From Hysterangium stoloniferum (lineage: Eukaryota; Basidiomycota; Agaricomycetes; Hysterangiales; Hysterangiaceae), in assembly GCA_015178975.1 (NCBI GenBank), contig WHVD01000148.1, positions 124,001 to 188,000 on the forward strand: DNA of 64,000 nt, read 5' to 3'. Both the position numbers and the translations under genes were made by a program. The notes beneath the pieces were generated by a model, which was given only the letters and a program-made list of their open reading frames with translations, was not told the origin of the DNA and made no database searches. Every line of letters begins with the position of its first letter. Position 1 is the stretch's first letter. This document shows positions 43,786 through 56,147 of the stretch, one piece after another.

Positions 43786-44860
43786 TCAAGATATGGAGGC
43801 AGGACTGAATGACCACTGTGCCACAGGGGCAGGATGAGGGTAGCTCAGGGAGAAATCAGTGGTAGTACTCACCAAAGAAACCATGGCCAATGATGGCCTG
43901 GATGATGTGAGTATGGATATGGCAGGGCCCTCCATAGTCCTTATAGAACTTTGATAGTTGCAGGGCAGGGGGTTTGTGGAGAGCCATGGTGGCAAGGTTG
44001 GTGTGGGGGAGGCAGAGCCAATCCTTGTGCCAGCATGTCAGAGCATATGCTTTTGCACACTCCAGGGCCCAAGAAGTGGTGGAATGGAGGAGTGGGAGGG
44101 GGTGGAAGTTGACTGCCTTTTTTGCAAGGGCATTGACCTCCTTGTTGCCATGGAAGCTATGGTGCCCAGGGATCCAGGAGAGGGAGACACAGCAGGAAGG
44201 GTCAGATAGTAGTGTGTCAATGTGTTTCTGGAATATAATGGAAGCACCCTGGGCAGGGTAGTCTGAGAGGTCATCAATGGACCTCAGAGCAGCTTGGTTG
44301 TCAGAGAAAAATAGGAAGTGCTTGATTTTGGGAAGGTCAGGGGTGATAACAGGCAAAGCAGCACAGGCACTTGCTAGGGCAAACATCTCAGCATTGTAGA
44401 TGCCTGCCCATTTGCCCAGGCCAATTTGATGCTTTCAGATGGGGCCACCAAGGTGGTGGATGGAGTAGCTGGCACCAGTACAGCAGGAGTTGCCATGTCC
44501 TTTGCAGTGGGAGCCATTGGTGTAAATGATGAGGGAGGACAAGTCTAGGTTGGCCTCGTGGATGGTGGACCTGAGTGTCCTGAGGAAAGCAGTGCATTCT
44601 TCAGGGGTGGAGAAAGCTCCAGGGATACCTTTCATAAGGCAGATTCCCCATGAAGGGCGGCAGGAGTATGGCAGGGCATAGTATGTATGTGAAGATGCAT
44701 TCAGCTTTGGGGCTGGACAGGGAGACAAGGTGGTGAATGATGGTGGGTTGTCGGTGGGGTCTATTGGTGGGAGAGAGGAAAAATCCAGTTGGTTGGTGTC
44801 CCTCCCAGTTGGGTGGTGCTCTGGCGAGGACTTGGGACGAGGCGCACGTGATATTATCAA
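43786..44860 (-). pseudogene. LINE (Tad1-type) C-terminal RNase H fragment
   Basis: Minus-strand frame with an RNase H domain: LIIYTNGSHCKGHGNS (first motif, with Asn where Asp is usual), NAEMFALASACAALP, FFSDNQAALRSI and WIPGHHSFHGNKEVNALAKKA, followed by the conserved tail HIIQAIIGHGFFGEYY and a CPCG zinc-knuckle word near 43815. This tail is typical of fungal Tad1-clade LINE ORF2 ends. The frame is open apart from TGA codons at 44435-44437 and about 43856. Reverse transcriptase and endonuclease are absent, so it is a 5'-truncated copy. The left end abuts LTR H3. Confidence 0.8.
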
Positions 44861-45699
44861 GCAAAGCCACTCATTATTTCTTTGTTCTCCCCATTCTATT
44901 TCCCCTTTGTTCTTTCCTATTGTCCTTACGCTATATATACCGCATTGCATATTACATACCTCTCCGTCTCGTCCCGTCTCAATTCCGCACTCGATCGTCT
45001 TCAAAGACTTCGAGTTCCGCTAGTAATATTCAGTAGACTTCATGTATTTTCGCTTCCGCCGGCTTGAGTACGGCCCGATCTTTTCTGGTCACGCAAAAGA
45101 GCGGTGGCGACGCAAGAGAACTCTATTCGCTTGCCCAAAGTCACGAACAAACGCCAGACAAAAGAAAATTGTTATCATGTCGATTCAACTTAATGTACAC
45201 GAGAACGGCGGTCAGGCGTCAAATAGGCAATGCGGGAACGTTTACGTAAGGTTCAAGGAGTGTTGACAATGAAGCTCGATATTACCTATAGCATGAGCAC
45301 ATATCTCTCCATAACTGTTTTGCATTGGAGACTACCTTGATGTCAATCTTGAGTCAAATGTGATATTCCAACAAATATGATTTCCAAGGCATATTTTTCC
45401 CGTACAGTTATAACGAAGATATGCAATCTCATAATTCTGAAGTGAGTGGTATATTTAGAGTGTTATTCGACTGGCCAGCTCTGAATCTCCTCTGGCGTCC
45501 GAAACAACGACTCGTTTCTTTTCATGTACGCCGCACGAGAGTCATCAAAGATCATACCTAAATTCACATTCACCCATTCCATTGAAATTTTCTATAACAC
45601 AGCAACAATTTCGGGAGCATAAGTGACGTCTGTCTGTCTCTAGGCTACAATCAGGTGAGTTATTGGTTCATAGAGAAGGTTCTAAACTCTTTGGAACGT
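44861..45699. other. Start of single-copy host region
   Basis: CpG content returns to normal. A TATA-like CTATATATACCGC lies near 44930 and a short frame (45178-45240, MSIQLNVHENGGQ...) follows, but no gene could be supported. Confidence 0.35.
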
Positions 45700-46540
45700 T
45701 ATTCACGCATTTCACTCTGTATATAGGGTTCTGGCTAGCCTTCTTATTAACCATTTAGCACTCATCGGCAGAGATATTTGTGCTCAGCGTCACCTTGTAC
45801 GTCGAGATCTCAAAGCGGCAATGATCTCTGAGGTGGTATTAAATGACACCTGCATCTAATCTAGATGCCAGTCGATACCACCACTCAATTGTTAACGTTA
45901 TGATTGTCTTCGCGGAGTACACAAAGGCTATACATAGGGGACAAACTACCTATTTGATTCAAACTTTTTTTTTAAAAAAGTGGTGATCTAGACACTCTGT
46001 GGTGCTTTTGCTGTCAGTCTGAATCATCTCTGGGAGAGCGTCTGGCGAACATAAAGTGTGCTTTCTATATTGTGTCATTATTCTATGGCTTCGACATTTT
46101 TACATCTCACGAAAACCCGAAACTCCTGTCTGGCCGTAATATTACTGGTGAATCCCTTGCTGTGGACTCCCACTCGTTTCGTGTGCACCATTTTAACGCT
46201 TCCATAAACATATGTCGCCTTTTATGCAGGCCCTTCCGTTGACGAAAACTGAGTAGTCTCGTTCCTCCGGTATTATGCTACAAGTAAATTTTTGTTCCTC
46301 CTGATGTGCTTGTTCTTGTGAGTGTCATGTCCATCCTCGCGCCATTTGCACTGTCACACGGCATCCTCCGATTCATCAACTCTCCCCTTGCCCCGGCTTT
46401 ACGTTCATTGTTGGGATTAATATGATTTATATATGTTCAACTGTTATTCGTGGAGTCGATGGTTACTGTCTAGCTAGCCTAGCTGGGCTCCATGTCAGAA
46501 TTACGGCTCTCCCACTGCGGTGGCTAGACCCGATAACGGT
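45700..46540 (+). repeat. Diverged direct duplication, copy 1
   Basis: Matches 46590-47380 in the same order: TTCTNNCTGGCCTTCT start, ATCTAATCTNGATGNCAGTC, a GTTGTTAAC-type word, then CATGTCAGA near the end. Overall identity looks like 65-70 percent with many small gaps. No long frame is shared. Confidence 0.7.
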
Positions 46541-46589
46541 AACCAATTTGTTCCTTTTTCTTATAAAGATGTTTTAAGTTGTCTGATTC

Positions 46590-47380
46590 AGTGCCTACGC
46601 CATTCATTTTGTACGCAGGATTCTCACTGGCCTTCTAATCGGTTGTTTGGCACTTGTTGTCAGAAAGAGAACTTAATATTTGTACCCATCTTCACGGTGT
46701 GGTAAGCCGACTCGGAGTCCTCAAAGCAGCCTGATCTCTTAGGTGGTTTAATGACATGTCCATCTAATCTTGATGTCAGTCTACACCATCATTCAGTTGT
46801 TAACAGTATGCTCTTCTTTGCAGAAGTACACAATGCGGTAGGGATAAAAATTACCCATTTTATTCGACATTTTATTAAAAAAGGTGACAATCTAGACATA
46901 TTGCAATATGCTGTCAGTCCGAACCATCCCCGGGAGAACCTTCGGTGAACACAAGACGCGCTATCTATACAGCTTCCTGTATTCACACCCCATTAGAATC
47001 TACACCCCCTGTCCCGCCTCAATACTTCTGGTGAATCGTTTGCTCTGGGCTTGCTCCGCGCGCGGCATCCTCAAGGTTTCGTAAACATACGTTGCCTTGA
47101 TGTTGGCTCCAGTATTATGCTATAAATGACGTATGGTTCCTGTTCGTGCGGCCGTTTTTGTGACTGCAATGCCCGTCCTTGTGCCACTTATACTGTCACG
47201 CGGCACACTTGACTCATTAACTCTCCCCCCGCCCCGGTATTACTTTTATTAATGGGATTAACATAATCTGGACGTATTCAAAAGACATTCGTGGAGTTAA
47301 CGATTACTGTCCGTTGAGCCTAGCTGGCTTCATGTCAGATTTAGAATTCTCTCGTTGGGGTGCTTGGCCTGATTCTTCCT
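46590..47380 (+). repeat. Diverged direct duplication, copy 2
   Basis: Partner of 45700-46540, offset about 840-890 bp. Neither copy has a recognised protein; a TE body, an old pseudogene or a duplicated noncoding gene are all possible. Confidence 0.7.
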
Positions 47381-48950
47381 TCACATAACGTTAAACCTCG
47401 GAGACACTTTCTCCGCCACCGGCACAATTGGTGAGACATAAATGTTTAGAAGCTAATAATATCAGACGATGCTACAGCATCCCCAGTCACCCTCGAGTTA
47501 TGACTAAAATTACTTGCTGTGTCGAAGTCTGAAGTCTGCTGATATCCTACTGTACTTGGAACCCCTAAAGAAACAGCAGTTCGCATCTCCCCGGCCGGCC
47601 AAGTCTCCCCGCGCTATTTTCGTCACTGTCTTCTCTATTTCATATCGTCCTCAGTTCCGCATGCTTCAACCGTATCTAATATGCATCGTTGATACCGCTT
47701 CTACTTTCGCACATTCATAATACTAAGCTGAGTAGTCCATTTTTACATTTCGAAGTCTCGCATCGATCATGTTCTTTATGTTGAAGGAGATGAACGGAGA
47801 GGACCGGGGCATGCCACTTCTAATTTCTACGATTATAGGAGTATATGGGTCTCTTGGTTCTCGAAGAACGGATTATAGTACCGTGCGACATAATAATAAT
47901 TTGCTTGGCCAGTTCTTTCTTCTTTCCGTTTATATCCATTGAGGGCCGTGCTGCTTAGACTGTAGCACGAGCCTTCCGGTTCACTTGGGAACAGAACATA
48001 GGTAAACCTTGATCCTATTTAGTCGTCGGATACTTACACCTCTTGCATCCATCGGCCTCCCAATGCCAAACCATGTTGTTCAATGATCGTGAGTGATGCC
48101 AACGTCCTCACGATTCGCATGAGGATGATTGTGGTTCCCCAATCCACTGCACATTAGACAACACATTACATATATAGTTGCCAAATATTTACTTTCTTAT
48201 TGTATCCACTTGCACAGCCAGGCCATACATGGGCATACGGAAGTTATGACGGAACCCCCAGATCAGTGCCTTGGCTTGCGAGTCAATGACGCGGAAATAC
48301 ATATATAGCTCATCCCCTATACTGCTAGCGGCTTGCTTATCCAGACATCTTTCAAACCAATCCCCAGATGACATATCCTTGACAGTATGGCGCATGAGGA
48401 GGCTGCGAATTATCTGGAGAATATCGAGGTGATTCTAGCTTGAAACGCCAAGCAAAAGCTGGTGTGTAGGCGGCTTGGGGAATAACAGCACATATGGCAG
48501 GGGCGGTGGGGGGCGATGTTGAAGAAGTGGCTGGGTTTGCTGTATCCTTGATTCAAGATATTTATTGCATACATCTATGCTGTATCAAGCAGTCATGGGC
48601 TGTAAAAGCATTCCCCTACAAAAGAGTGATGTACAGCGTTTATTTATTTAGTCAACAATAAAAATTTCAAAATATGAGAGGGAAATCAGAAAAACAAAAA
48701 GTGGCTAATAAATAACTGAGAGGCGTGGGAGCACGTGTTCGTTCATTGAACCGCGTTTTATTTGGTCGTATTTGGCCCGGAGTCAAGTTTGAACGCTTAA
48801 ATACCTTTGAAGACGCCGCGTCGAAGCCTGTTCCTTTCCTCCACCTGTCTGACAGTGACATTTGCGTGCACCACTCTATATCACCTGATTCACATTTTAA
48901 TGGCATATTCCATCCCTTTATTTCATGGCATCCCGTCACTTTATTATATC
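47381..48950. other. No gene recognised
   Basis: Contains an unrecognised 68-codon frame on the minus strand (48395-48189, with DWFERCLDKQAASS) that may be an exon, and the promoter side of the next gene. Confidence 0.35.
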
Positions 48951-50058
48951 ATGCCTGCTAAACAATACCGTAGAAGGACGGCCACCAATATAATGGCGGG
49001 ATCCTTTGACCCCTCCCCCCTTCATGTGATTGACTCAGGAGTTGTCATTACGTCTAAAGGAACGTCTGGCCCAACCCAGGAGATGAGGGACATGATTGTC
49101 ACCGGGGAAGTGCGTGGCGGCAAAAAGCCCAAGGTGGCACAATCGAAAGCCAGACAAGACAGTGGTCATGCAGTGGCTGAGTCTGGAGGTGGAAATGAGA
49201 AGCGAGCACAGGGTGGGGACAAGGAAAATGCTGTATCGGGCGGGGGAGCTGCTGACGTCCTGTCTGGGGTGCTTTCATCACCTCCCTTGTCTGAGCCCTT
49301 GCAACCCATCGTCGTAGAAAAAGAGAGAGCCAAAGCATCTGGTTTCTGGCGTGCGCGGTCGTCCAAATCTGCCTCTCTAGGCCCATCTCTCAAGCGGAAA
49401 CGTTCGGAGAATGGCATGTCAGACCCCTCCCTCGCAGAGGGACGCCCGCTGAAACAAAACAAAATACTACCCAATGACTCTGAATCTCTTTCGCCAGTAT
49501 CATCGTCTGGGATGTTTGGGGCGTCTTCTCCGGGTTCTTTGTCTTCTGGGCCGTCGTGCTCATCATCCTTAATCATGCGATCAATTTCCCCGGATATAAG
49601 CAACGGGGATGAGCCACAGTACGTTTCCTTATGTATTAATAGCCTCCTTGACAGTGTCTGATATTGCTGATTGAAGAAAACTGACAAAGGCGGACGCTCA
49701 CAAGCTGTATGAAGTCATTAAGGCCGTAGGCGTCCTCTGCAAAGTGTGTGAAAAGGTGTCACCGACGGTACCATACATGGAGATGCATTTAACAGAGATG
49801 CATTCCGATAGGATCGATATGAAGGTAATAATCCCCATCGCCTCACTTCAACCTTAATTTTTCCTGTGACTAATGACCACTTCGAAGGCCGTCCCTCAAC
49901 GTCAGCCCAAGAAACCGCGGGGTCCTCGCAAGAATATTGCTCCCAAGAAAGGATGGAAAGGATGGGTTGAAGATGAACTGGAACCCCAGAAATTGATAAT
50001 GCTGGATAACCCAGAGGTTCTACCGGAGAGGACGACACGAAGCGGTCGTAAAATATAA
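48951..50058 (+). CDS. Putative C2H2-type zinc-finger protein, low-complexity
   Basis: Three exons, 48951-49618, 49677-49824 and 49888-50058, join in frame to 328 residues. The N-terminal two thirds is serine-, proline- and charge-rich (possible disordered region) with basic runs such as SLKRKRSE that could be nuclear signals. The second exon encodes ADAHKLYEVIKAVGVLCKVC and continues to a C-x2-C-x12-H-x4-H pattern (CKVC...MHLTEMH), resembling a single C2H2 finger. The third exon is lysine- and proline-rich and ends TTRSGRKI. Introns have GTACGT and GTAATA donors. Nucleic-acid binding in the nucleus is an inference. ATG at 48951 is preferred; the frame is open upstream to 48807. Confidence 0.6.
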
Positions 50059-50788
50059 AATGGCTGACTTCTTGGTAAGTCCCATCCCCGTACTTATCCG
50101 TTGAGCTACTTACTAATTCATGATGCTCATTGGTTATGTTTTCTTTTAGGAATTTTAGGACTTTAACAATGTTTTGCTATCATACTATCTGCGTTTTTAA
50201 GAGCGTTGTCTGAATCGGCTTATGTATCCATTAAAAAATCACTTTGTTGCATCGTCATACCTTCTAGTCATACAACATTTTCTATTTTAGTTGATGTACG
50301 ATACCGGTGCTTGTCTAATGAAACTCTGGAATTTGTGGCGCTTTTTAAATTCCTTTTGACCATGCTTACCGTTTTAGTGAACTGGTGGTGTCACTCATCA
50401 AGATGGTAGGTAGGTGTTAATCCATTGTTTATCGTGGATTTGATTTTATCGCAGACTCAACACCCGCGTTATGTGTTGGTGGTAAAGCCCTGTGTGCCTT
50501 CGTAATGTCGCGAGGATCTAAACTCAATCAGGGATTTTTTAGCACGTCTGCTCAAGAAGGGGTTCCACGCCAGTGATGTATAAACTGCCGAATCTAAAAA
50601 ATCGTGAGGCATCATCAAGGGGTAAATATACGAGAAGATTGGATACATGGATATCAACCGTCTCAGTGTCTGGCCAGTGGGATGAAGGGGGGAATCGTCG
50701 AACGAGTATACGCAGACTATAACTGAATGGTTCCGGACTTAAGACAGATTCCACACCCCAGGGTTCCGATGGCGGACTACAATCCTGC
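50059..50788. other. No gene recognised
   Basis: Non-repetitive. No supported gene; may contain the 3' UTR of the zinc-finger gene and the downstream side of the rhodanese-like sequence. Confidence 0.4.
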
Positions 50789-51360
50789 TCAGGCTAGGAT
50801 CCGTAGCATTTCTTTCCAAGCTTTGATACCCCCAGCGAGTATCACCGACCTTGATGTGGTGATGCCGTGTGCATCTAGCCAATCTTGGCACCTATATCTT
50901 GTCAATTTTTTCTGAGAAGGTATATGGACTCGATCACTACATACCATCCTGCAACCCTGGGTCTCCGACCGATAAAAAAATACTTCTGGAATTGTCTTGA
51001 ATATTTTACCAAAAAGTGTCAATTTGCGGGTCAAAATCCTTTACACGGTAATTGAAGGAGTCTTTGACATTTCCCTCCTTTGATTTTACAACAGAAGGAA
51101 GATATAACTGCCTGACAATTATTTACCCAAGGAATTTTGCTATACTCATTTCTTTATCCGTCCCTCGCACGTCGATCACTGCATAAGTCGATGCCATGGA
51201 TTTTATCTGCAGATCGTATGAGGATCTCCAGATAGGCGGCATCCTTTCTTCCAGTGTTGATATGACAACTGGATATTGCGTCCACCATGGGCTCTTGTTG
51301 CCAACTTCAGGCAATGGGCTAGCAGTGACGGAAGCTGTGAAAAGGTAGCACCGGATCCAT
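50789..51360 (-). pseudogene. Rhodanese/Cdc25-like protein, probably non-functional
   Basis: Rhodanese-fold proteins of this fungal type move sulfur or dephosphorylate through a cysteine at the start of a short loop. The minus strand reads PWWTQYPVVISTLEERM, a linker, then TYAVIDVRGTDKE (first conserved strand), LFGKIFKTIPEVFFYRSETQG (active-site loop), and after a GTATGT intron RYRCQDWLDAHGITTSRSVILAGGIKAW, closing with MLRILA. In the family the loop is FxC-S-S-x-G-R-G-P-R; here an Arg (YRSETQG) replaces the Cys and the GRGPR part is lost. The segment between VIDVRGTDKE and KIFKT (51120-51030) does not read cleanly. A decayed gene is most likely; a catalytically dead paralogue is possible. 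Confidence 0.55.
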
Positions 51361-52934
51361 TGATTGTTTCACGAAAATTATGCCTGTTTGATATTGTTGG
51401 ATATGATCGGTTGACAGCCTAAACTTAGCTTTATATGTGTGAGACTGTTCTCATAGAAGTTTCTGTGTATATGGAATATTAACGGTCATATAGTGTGGAC
51501 TTGACTACTTTTACTTCCTGACAGATCCAATATTTTCAATAGATATAACAAAAAGAATTCATGAGTCCTTCCGCCCATTGCGAGAATCTTCCTCCTCAAA
51601 ATTGTCTCCAGCTGAGGTGTCAATATTTTTGGCAAACCCTATGTATTTGATGCAGTGTATTAATGCAGTTTAACCATGGAACCACTTTGATGCAAGACTG
51701 GTTTTTGTCTTCTCTTTTTAATCAGTTTAGTCTCACCCTATGGTCGATTGAAAATTACATGGTTATACACGCACGTTTAATTGCCTACTGGCATCTCGCA
51801 TACCCATGAATTTACTTATACTCTCTTTACTCACGTCGGTATTTAGAGACTTTATTAAATAACGGCTTAGGCGAGCAGCTTTGCTGCATCGTCCTTGCCC
51901 ATATCGTTCTACAGAAACGGAAAACAAGCTAACAAATAATCATAGCTCGCATGTCGCCGTCATACATTACTTTTCCGAAAGGCTAACATCGGAACTCATG
52001 TATCTCCGAATATTAGGCCCTTAGAATTTTTAAACCATCTCATCAACAGGCTCACAAGACTGATTACCCAGTGAGTGTCGTTGAAAGAAATTTCTTGTAC
52101 TGTAATTTTTCTTCTAGAGAATTCAGGTCTTGGCTTTGCGGGAAATCAGCCATCAGAGAGACTGGAGAAATTCTTGGCTCATTTAATATCCCAGGTGTCG
52201 TCACTGTGATCAAACAAGAATAGGCGGAAATTTTATTGGAGTTCAGGCGTGGAGAAGGTTTTGTGACAAGTTCGTCTGCTATGTCATGTTACCACGTGAC
52301 AATGGTGGACGGCAAAAGCCGGTAAGGGTGGCTACAGCCAGGAAATCCTTCCTTTACGGCACAGCAGAGCTTTAGTGATGCACAATGAATAATGTCTAAT
52401 TGCCGGTTAGTCGCGTAGCTCAGACTCTTTGGTCTCGAAGCACTGATTGCTGTGCGTTCGTGATGGCTGTACGTAACCTTGGCACTGCTTTCATGTCTTG
52501 TTGCAAGCTGTGGATAGTCTGGGATTGCCATCATGGTCACACTTTAACTTAATAAGCAGTGCTGCCACTACTACATGCAGTGCTCGACGAGGCAGTTGTC
52601 CGTCTTGGCGGAGATTCCAGAAAACGTTGCCGACTCGGAAGGGTGTCGGTCCGTAACAGCTCCGCCTTGAGCTCGTGCGGATTGCGTGCTAATCCACAAA
52701 TTAATTCCATACACACTGCAAGACAATGTTGGATCCGGAACGGCCCAGGCCTGCATATAGATTTAACCCACACAGCTTCATCCCCCCCGTGAACACATAA
52801 AAGAAGCCCTGTAATGCTAAAGACCTGAGGCTTTTCTTGCGCTGTATCCCTTTGGTGGTCTACCTTTATTGTCTCTCGCCACCTCATTTCCTTTGTGCGG
52901 TCATTTTCCTCTGCATTGTTCTTCTGTCCACAAA
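51361..52934. other. No gene supported
   Basis: On the minus strand TTTCTGTAG followed by a short frame NDMGKDDAAKLLA and TAA (51912-51868) looks like the last exon of a small gene, but its upstream exons could not be found. A 136-codon minus frame (52959-52549) is unrecognised. Confidence 0.35.
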
Positions 52935-53842
52935 ATGGTGTACCCTGCAAGTCAAACACTCAGCAAGAGAAGAGGATTAAAGAAGCTAGTCATTGATGGT
53001 ATGTAATCATAGCCTCAAATATGATCACTACTCAGATTTACAATATTAGTTGTTCTCACCAAATTGTTCTTCCGTCATACCCAGAGATCACCTATTGGAA
53101 CATCAGCCTTGATCTCTATGTCTGACTCATCCTCGTCTGTGTCACTTTCCGGCTCCGTTTTCTCTGCAGAAAGCCCAAGTCACCACTCACCCTTTCTCTC
53201 CCCTTTGTCCTTCCAACCGGACGAAGATTTCCGGCTCCTGGTAGAAATGACATCTTCCGATGGCGCCCCTTTGTCCATTTATCTACAACACCCCACTCCC
53301 AAAGACCGTCCGTTCCTTCTTAAACCCGTTCAGTATTTGCCTTTCCACTAACGCCACCATTAGCTCTAGACTCCTACATCCATTTTCTACAACCTGCCAC
53401 TTCTTCTGCTTCACAAATGGAACCCACCCATGATGACGCTAGCTTTTCAAGCTCCCCATCACACCCGACAGCAACTCTTACGTCGACATTGACTAGCAAA
53501 AGCCAATCCTCCAGCCCAAAAATATCTGCGGCGTCTATAGAGATAGCGTCTGGAACGAATGAATCCACAGAGAGTTACACGCCGCCACCTCCACTAGAGC
53601 ACCCTTGTGTCGAAACAGCGAAGCAGATGGGGATTAAAATCCGTGACTTCGCATATGAGGATCACGGCGTTAAGACTGCACCTGTCGTGGACGAAGTAGA
53701 CGTGCTCAAAGCCCAGTATCTTAAACACCGTGCGAGTGGCCAAAAGCCACCGCGAGAAACCACGGACATTCTCAGATGTGTGGATTCGAAATGGCTCGAA
53801 GCACAAGAGCAAAAGTTTGCGAATGATGAACCTGCTAATTAA
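52935..53842 (+). CDS. Serine-rich protein of unknown function
   Basis: Not recognised. A first exon from ATG 52935 (MVYPASQTLSKRRGLKKL) ends at a GTATGT donor near 53000. A second (about 53088-53345) reads RSPIGTSALISMSDSSSS and a serine-rich stretch, then FRLLVEMTSSDGAPLSIYLQ. After a short intron with a CTAAC branch site and a TAG acceptor near 53365, a third reads LDSYIHFLQPATSSAS, serine/threonine-rich sequence, and a hydrophilic C-terminus KQMGIKIRDFAYEDHG...DILRCVDSKWLEAQEQKF ending at 53842. The phases at both junctions are not fully consistent with the splice sites I can see, so the exact model is uncertain. Confidence 0.5.
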
Positions 53843-54728
53843 GAAGGTACAGAGGAGAAACACCATGATGGAAGGGACGGCGGCGATGTCGACTTGAAGT
53901 TGCTGGCAGAATCTATCCATACTGACTTCAGCAAGTTGCCTTCCTAGACCCCTAAATTATCCCTGCCCCACCACGGCCGCAAATAATATCCATGAAATCC
54001 TCAATTAAATTTTATACTTCATTTCACATATTAGTTTCAGCCTATGATATACATTGTAGCTTGTATTTTCCCACATGTATCCATAGGAATAATCACAGTG
54101 TGGTTGGTCTATATCACGAAGGTAGTGTGCTAGGCCTGTATTTCTTCGGTATAAGACTGTAAGTTATCTTATATAGTTCCGCACACTGATCCTACTGAAA
54201 TGATCTCAACTTGAATTTTCAATGAAGGCTCGGAGTTACATTCCACAACCACCTGATATACGTGTGGAGCTCTTCCGTTTTTGCGAATTTTTGAACTATT
54301 CTATAAAAGATTAATATTGTGCGTCCTCAACCATAGCAGGATTCCGTGGGGATGGTATTGAAATGAGTTTCATTCCAGGATGGGGGGCCAGTCGCTGCAG
54401 GCTATTTTGTTGTTGGGCTCCGTTGTTCTTATCTGTTGTTCATTTTGGGGTTATGCTCTCACTACTAGGCCCCGCATATATACGCGACAAATTCTATTTC
54501 ACGTGGTAAAACAGGGAAATGCGGCCGTTCAATCGCCTAGTAAAGAATAATTAACCCCCCGTTCTTCGACCAGTGTGCTAGGAGGGTCAATCACGACCCC
54601 GGACATAAACTATCATCTACGCGGCTGTTGATGCAGCCAAAAAAAGGGGGGGTTCCCCGATTTTTTCTGAGTTTCCGACTTTCTACTAGGTAGGTCAATA
54701 GATTCATTGGTTGGACGAAAAACGAGTT
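53843..54728. other. Convergent 3' regions, no gene recognised
   Basis: AT-rich space between the serine-rich gene and the kinase-like gene. A G-run at 54641-54651 and a C-run near 54554 are present; nothing else stands out. Confidence 0.45.
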
Positions 54729-56147
54729 CTAGCTGACCGCGGCATACCCGCCAGGTGGTGAGAAGCGCACCTTTCCGGGCAACTTTCTCCTGATATGTTT
54801 CAGGGTAAGCAATGCTTCCTTGGCAGTTGGCCGCTCTTCAGGGTCTTCGTGAAGCATGGCATTGATGAGATCCATATACTGTGGTGCCTTCTGCTGAAGC
54901 ATCTCAAGCGCGTAGGTTCTCTCGCGGGAATGATCTAAGTTGGACTACGCGTTTTGATGACTTCCTGTGTATTTCATCATTAACGAGAATTAGAAAAACG
55001 CACCTGTCTGGCATAGTCTATAAGCTCCTGCTCACCGTTGATGGCATATTGCCACACCCTACCCAATGAGTACACCTATCAAGCCACAGTGAGCGATCAT
55101 CTTTCCAAAATTGATAATGCACTGACGTCTGCTGGGAGAGCGCGGTACTCAATCTCTCCTTGCATCGCCTTTACAACTTCCGGAGCGGTGAACGGGTTAG
55201 GCTCGGTAGACTCGCAAACCACCCAACTGGTAGGGTCGGAGCTGGCCAGGAATTTCCTGGAGATACCGAAGTCAATGTATGCCAGCTGAACCTTCCATTT
55301 CGAAATAATCGGCTGGAGACGACATCCCAGAGGTGCGGTTTCTTGTGTCCCGTCCTGATTGTAGACAATATTCCTTATGCAGATGTTCTAGTAGACGTCA
55401 TTATGTAGATATTTTGAAAAAAAGAGAGATATCAGACTAACGCGGTGTGCGATACCGTGGTCATGCATGAAATCTAGTCCCTTAACGACATATAGTATCA
55501 AGACTTTGACACTTTTTTTATTTCATCAGCGGGTGAGCTCACCTCTAGGCACTGAATAGACCTTCGGAAGTAATCGTCTACTTGCCAAACAAGATACGGC
55601 GCAAAGGTCATATTCCAAAGCGGCATCACCATGAAATGCCAGCCCCCTAATCGGAATTGTTCTATGAGAGGTATCGTGTGATTGTGAGGAGATGATCTCA
55701 GCCGCGGGAAGTTCAGATATGTGATAATATCTATCTCCGATGCGTTCTGGTACGGAGAAATGGCCTTGATGATCAAACGCCGGTTGAGGCCATCGTACGC
55801 ATAGATGAGTCGGCTGTTCTGCTGAGAATTTCAACGGAGGTCTTCGGGCTAGTAGACATGACTCTCACTGATGTCGTCCAATTATCTCCTCCAGCGAAGG
55901 ATGAGGTATGATTGTCGCGAACGGAATACACATAAGGCCCATTTGGGGATTGAGAGGGGTAAAATGAGTTGAAAGTCCTCGGTATTAGGTCTATGCTCGA
56001 ATCTAGCGGGCGAGGCGCTGTGACATACGGATAGCAGAGGGAGTAGCCTTTGGAAAGCATAATGGACTCAAACTGTCTCCAGTCCTCATGGGAATCCAGC
56101 GAAAGGGAATATTCAACCTCTGATTCCATTATAACAATGACTGTCAA
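54729..56147 (-). CDS. Protein-kinase-like protein, HRD replaced by HRN
   Basis: A eukaryotic protein-kinase fold of the expanded basidiomycete type. Exons: 56147-55869; 55821-55543 (beta-3 lysine in RLIIKAISPY, hinge GGWHFMVMPLW); a short exon reading GLDFMHDHGIAHR (near 55485-55440), then after a GTTAGT...CTACTAG intron NICIRNIVYNQDGTQ, IDFGISRKFLASS (DFG) and FTAPEVVKAM (APE); VYSLGRVWQYAINGE; and a final exon ALEMLQQKAPQYMDLINAML, HEDPEERPTAKEAL, ending GGYAAVS at 54729. With the visible splice sites the catalytic loop is HRNICIRN instead of HRDxxxxN, so the catalytic Asp is missing. DFG and the lysine are kept. Start at 56147 or six codons later. It could be a pseudokinase or a decaying copy; exon-intron phases support a real gene. 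Confidence 0.7.

Noticed and set aside
44435-45023. Separate host gene on either strand
   Set aside because: The minus frame is the LINE RNase H region and the plus frames are its shadows.
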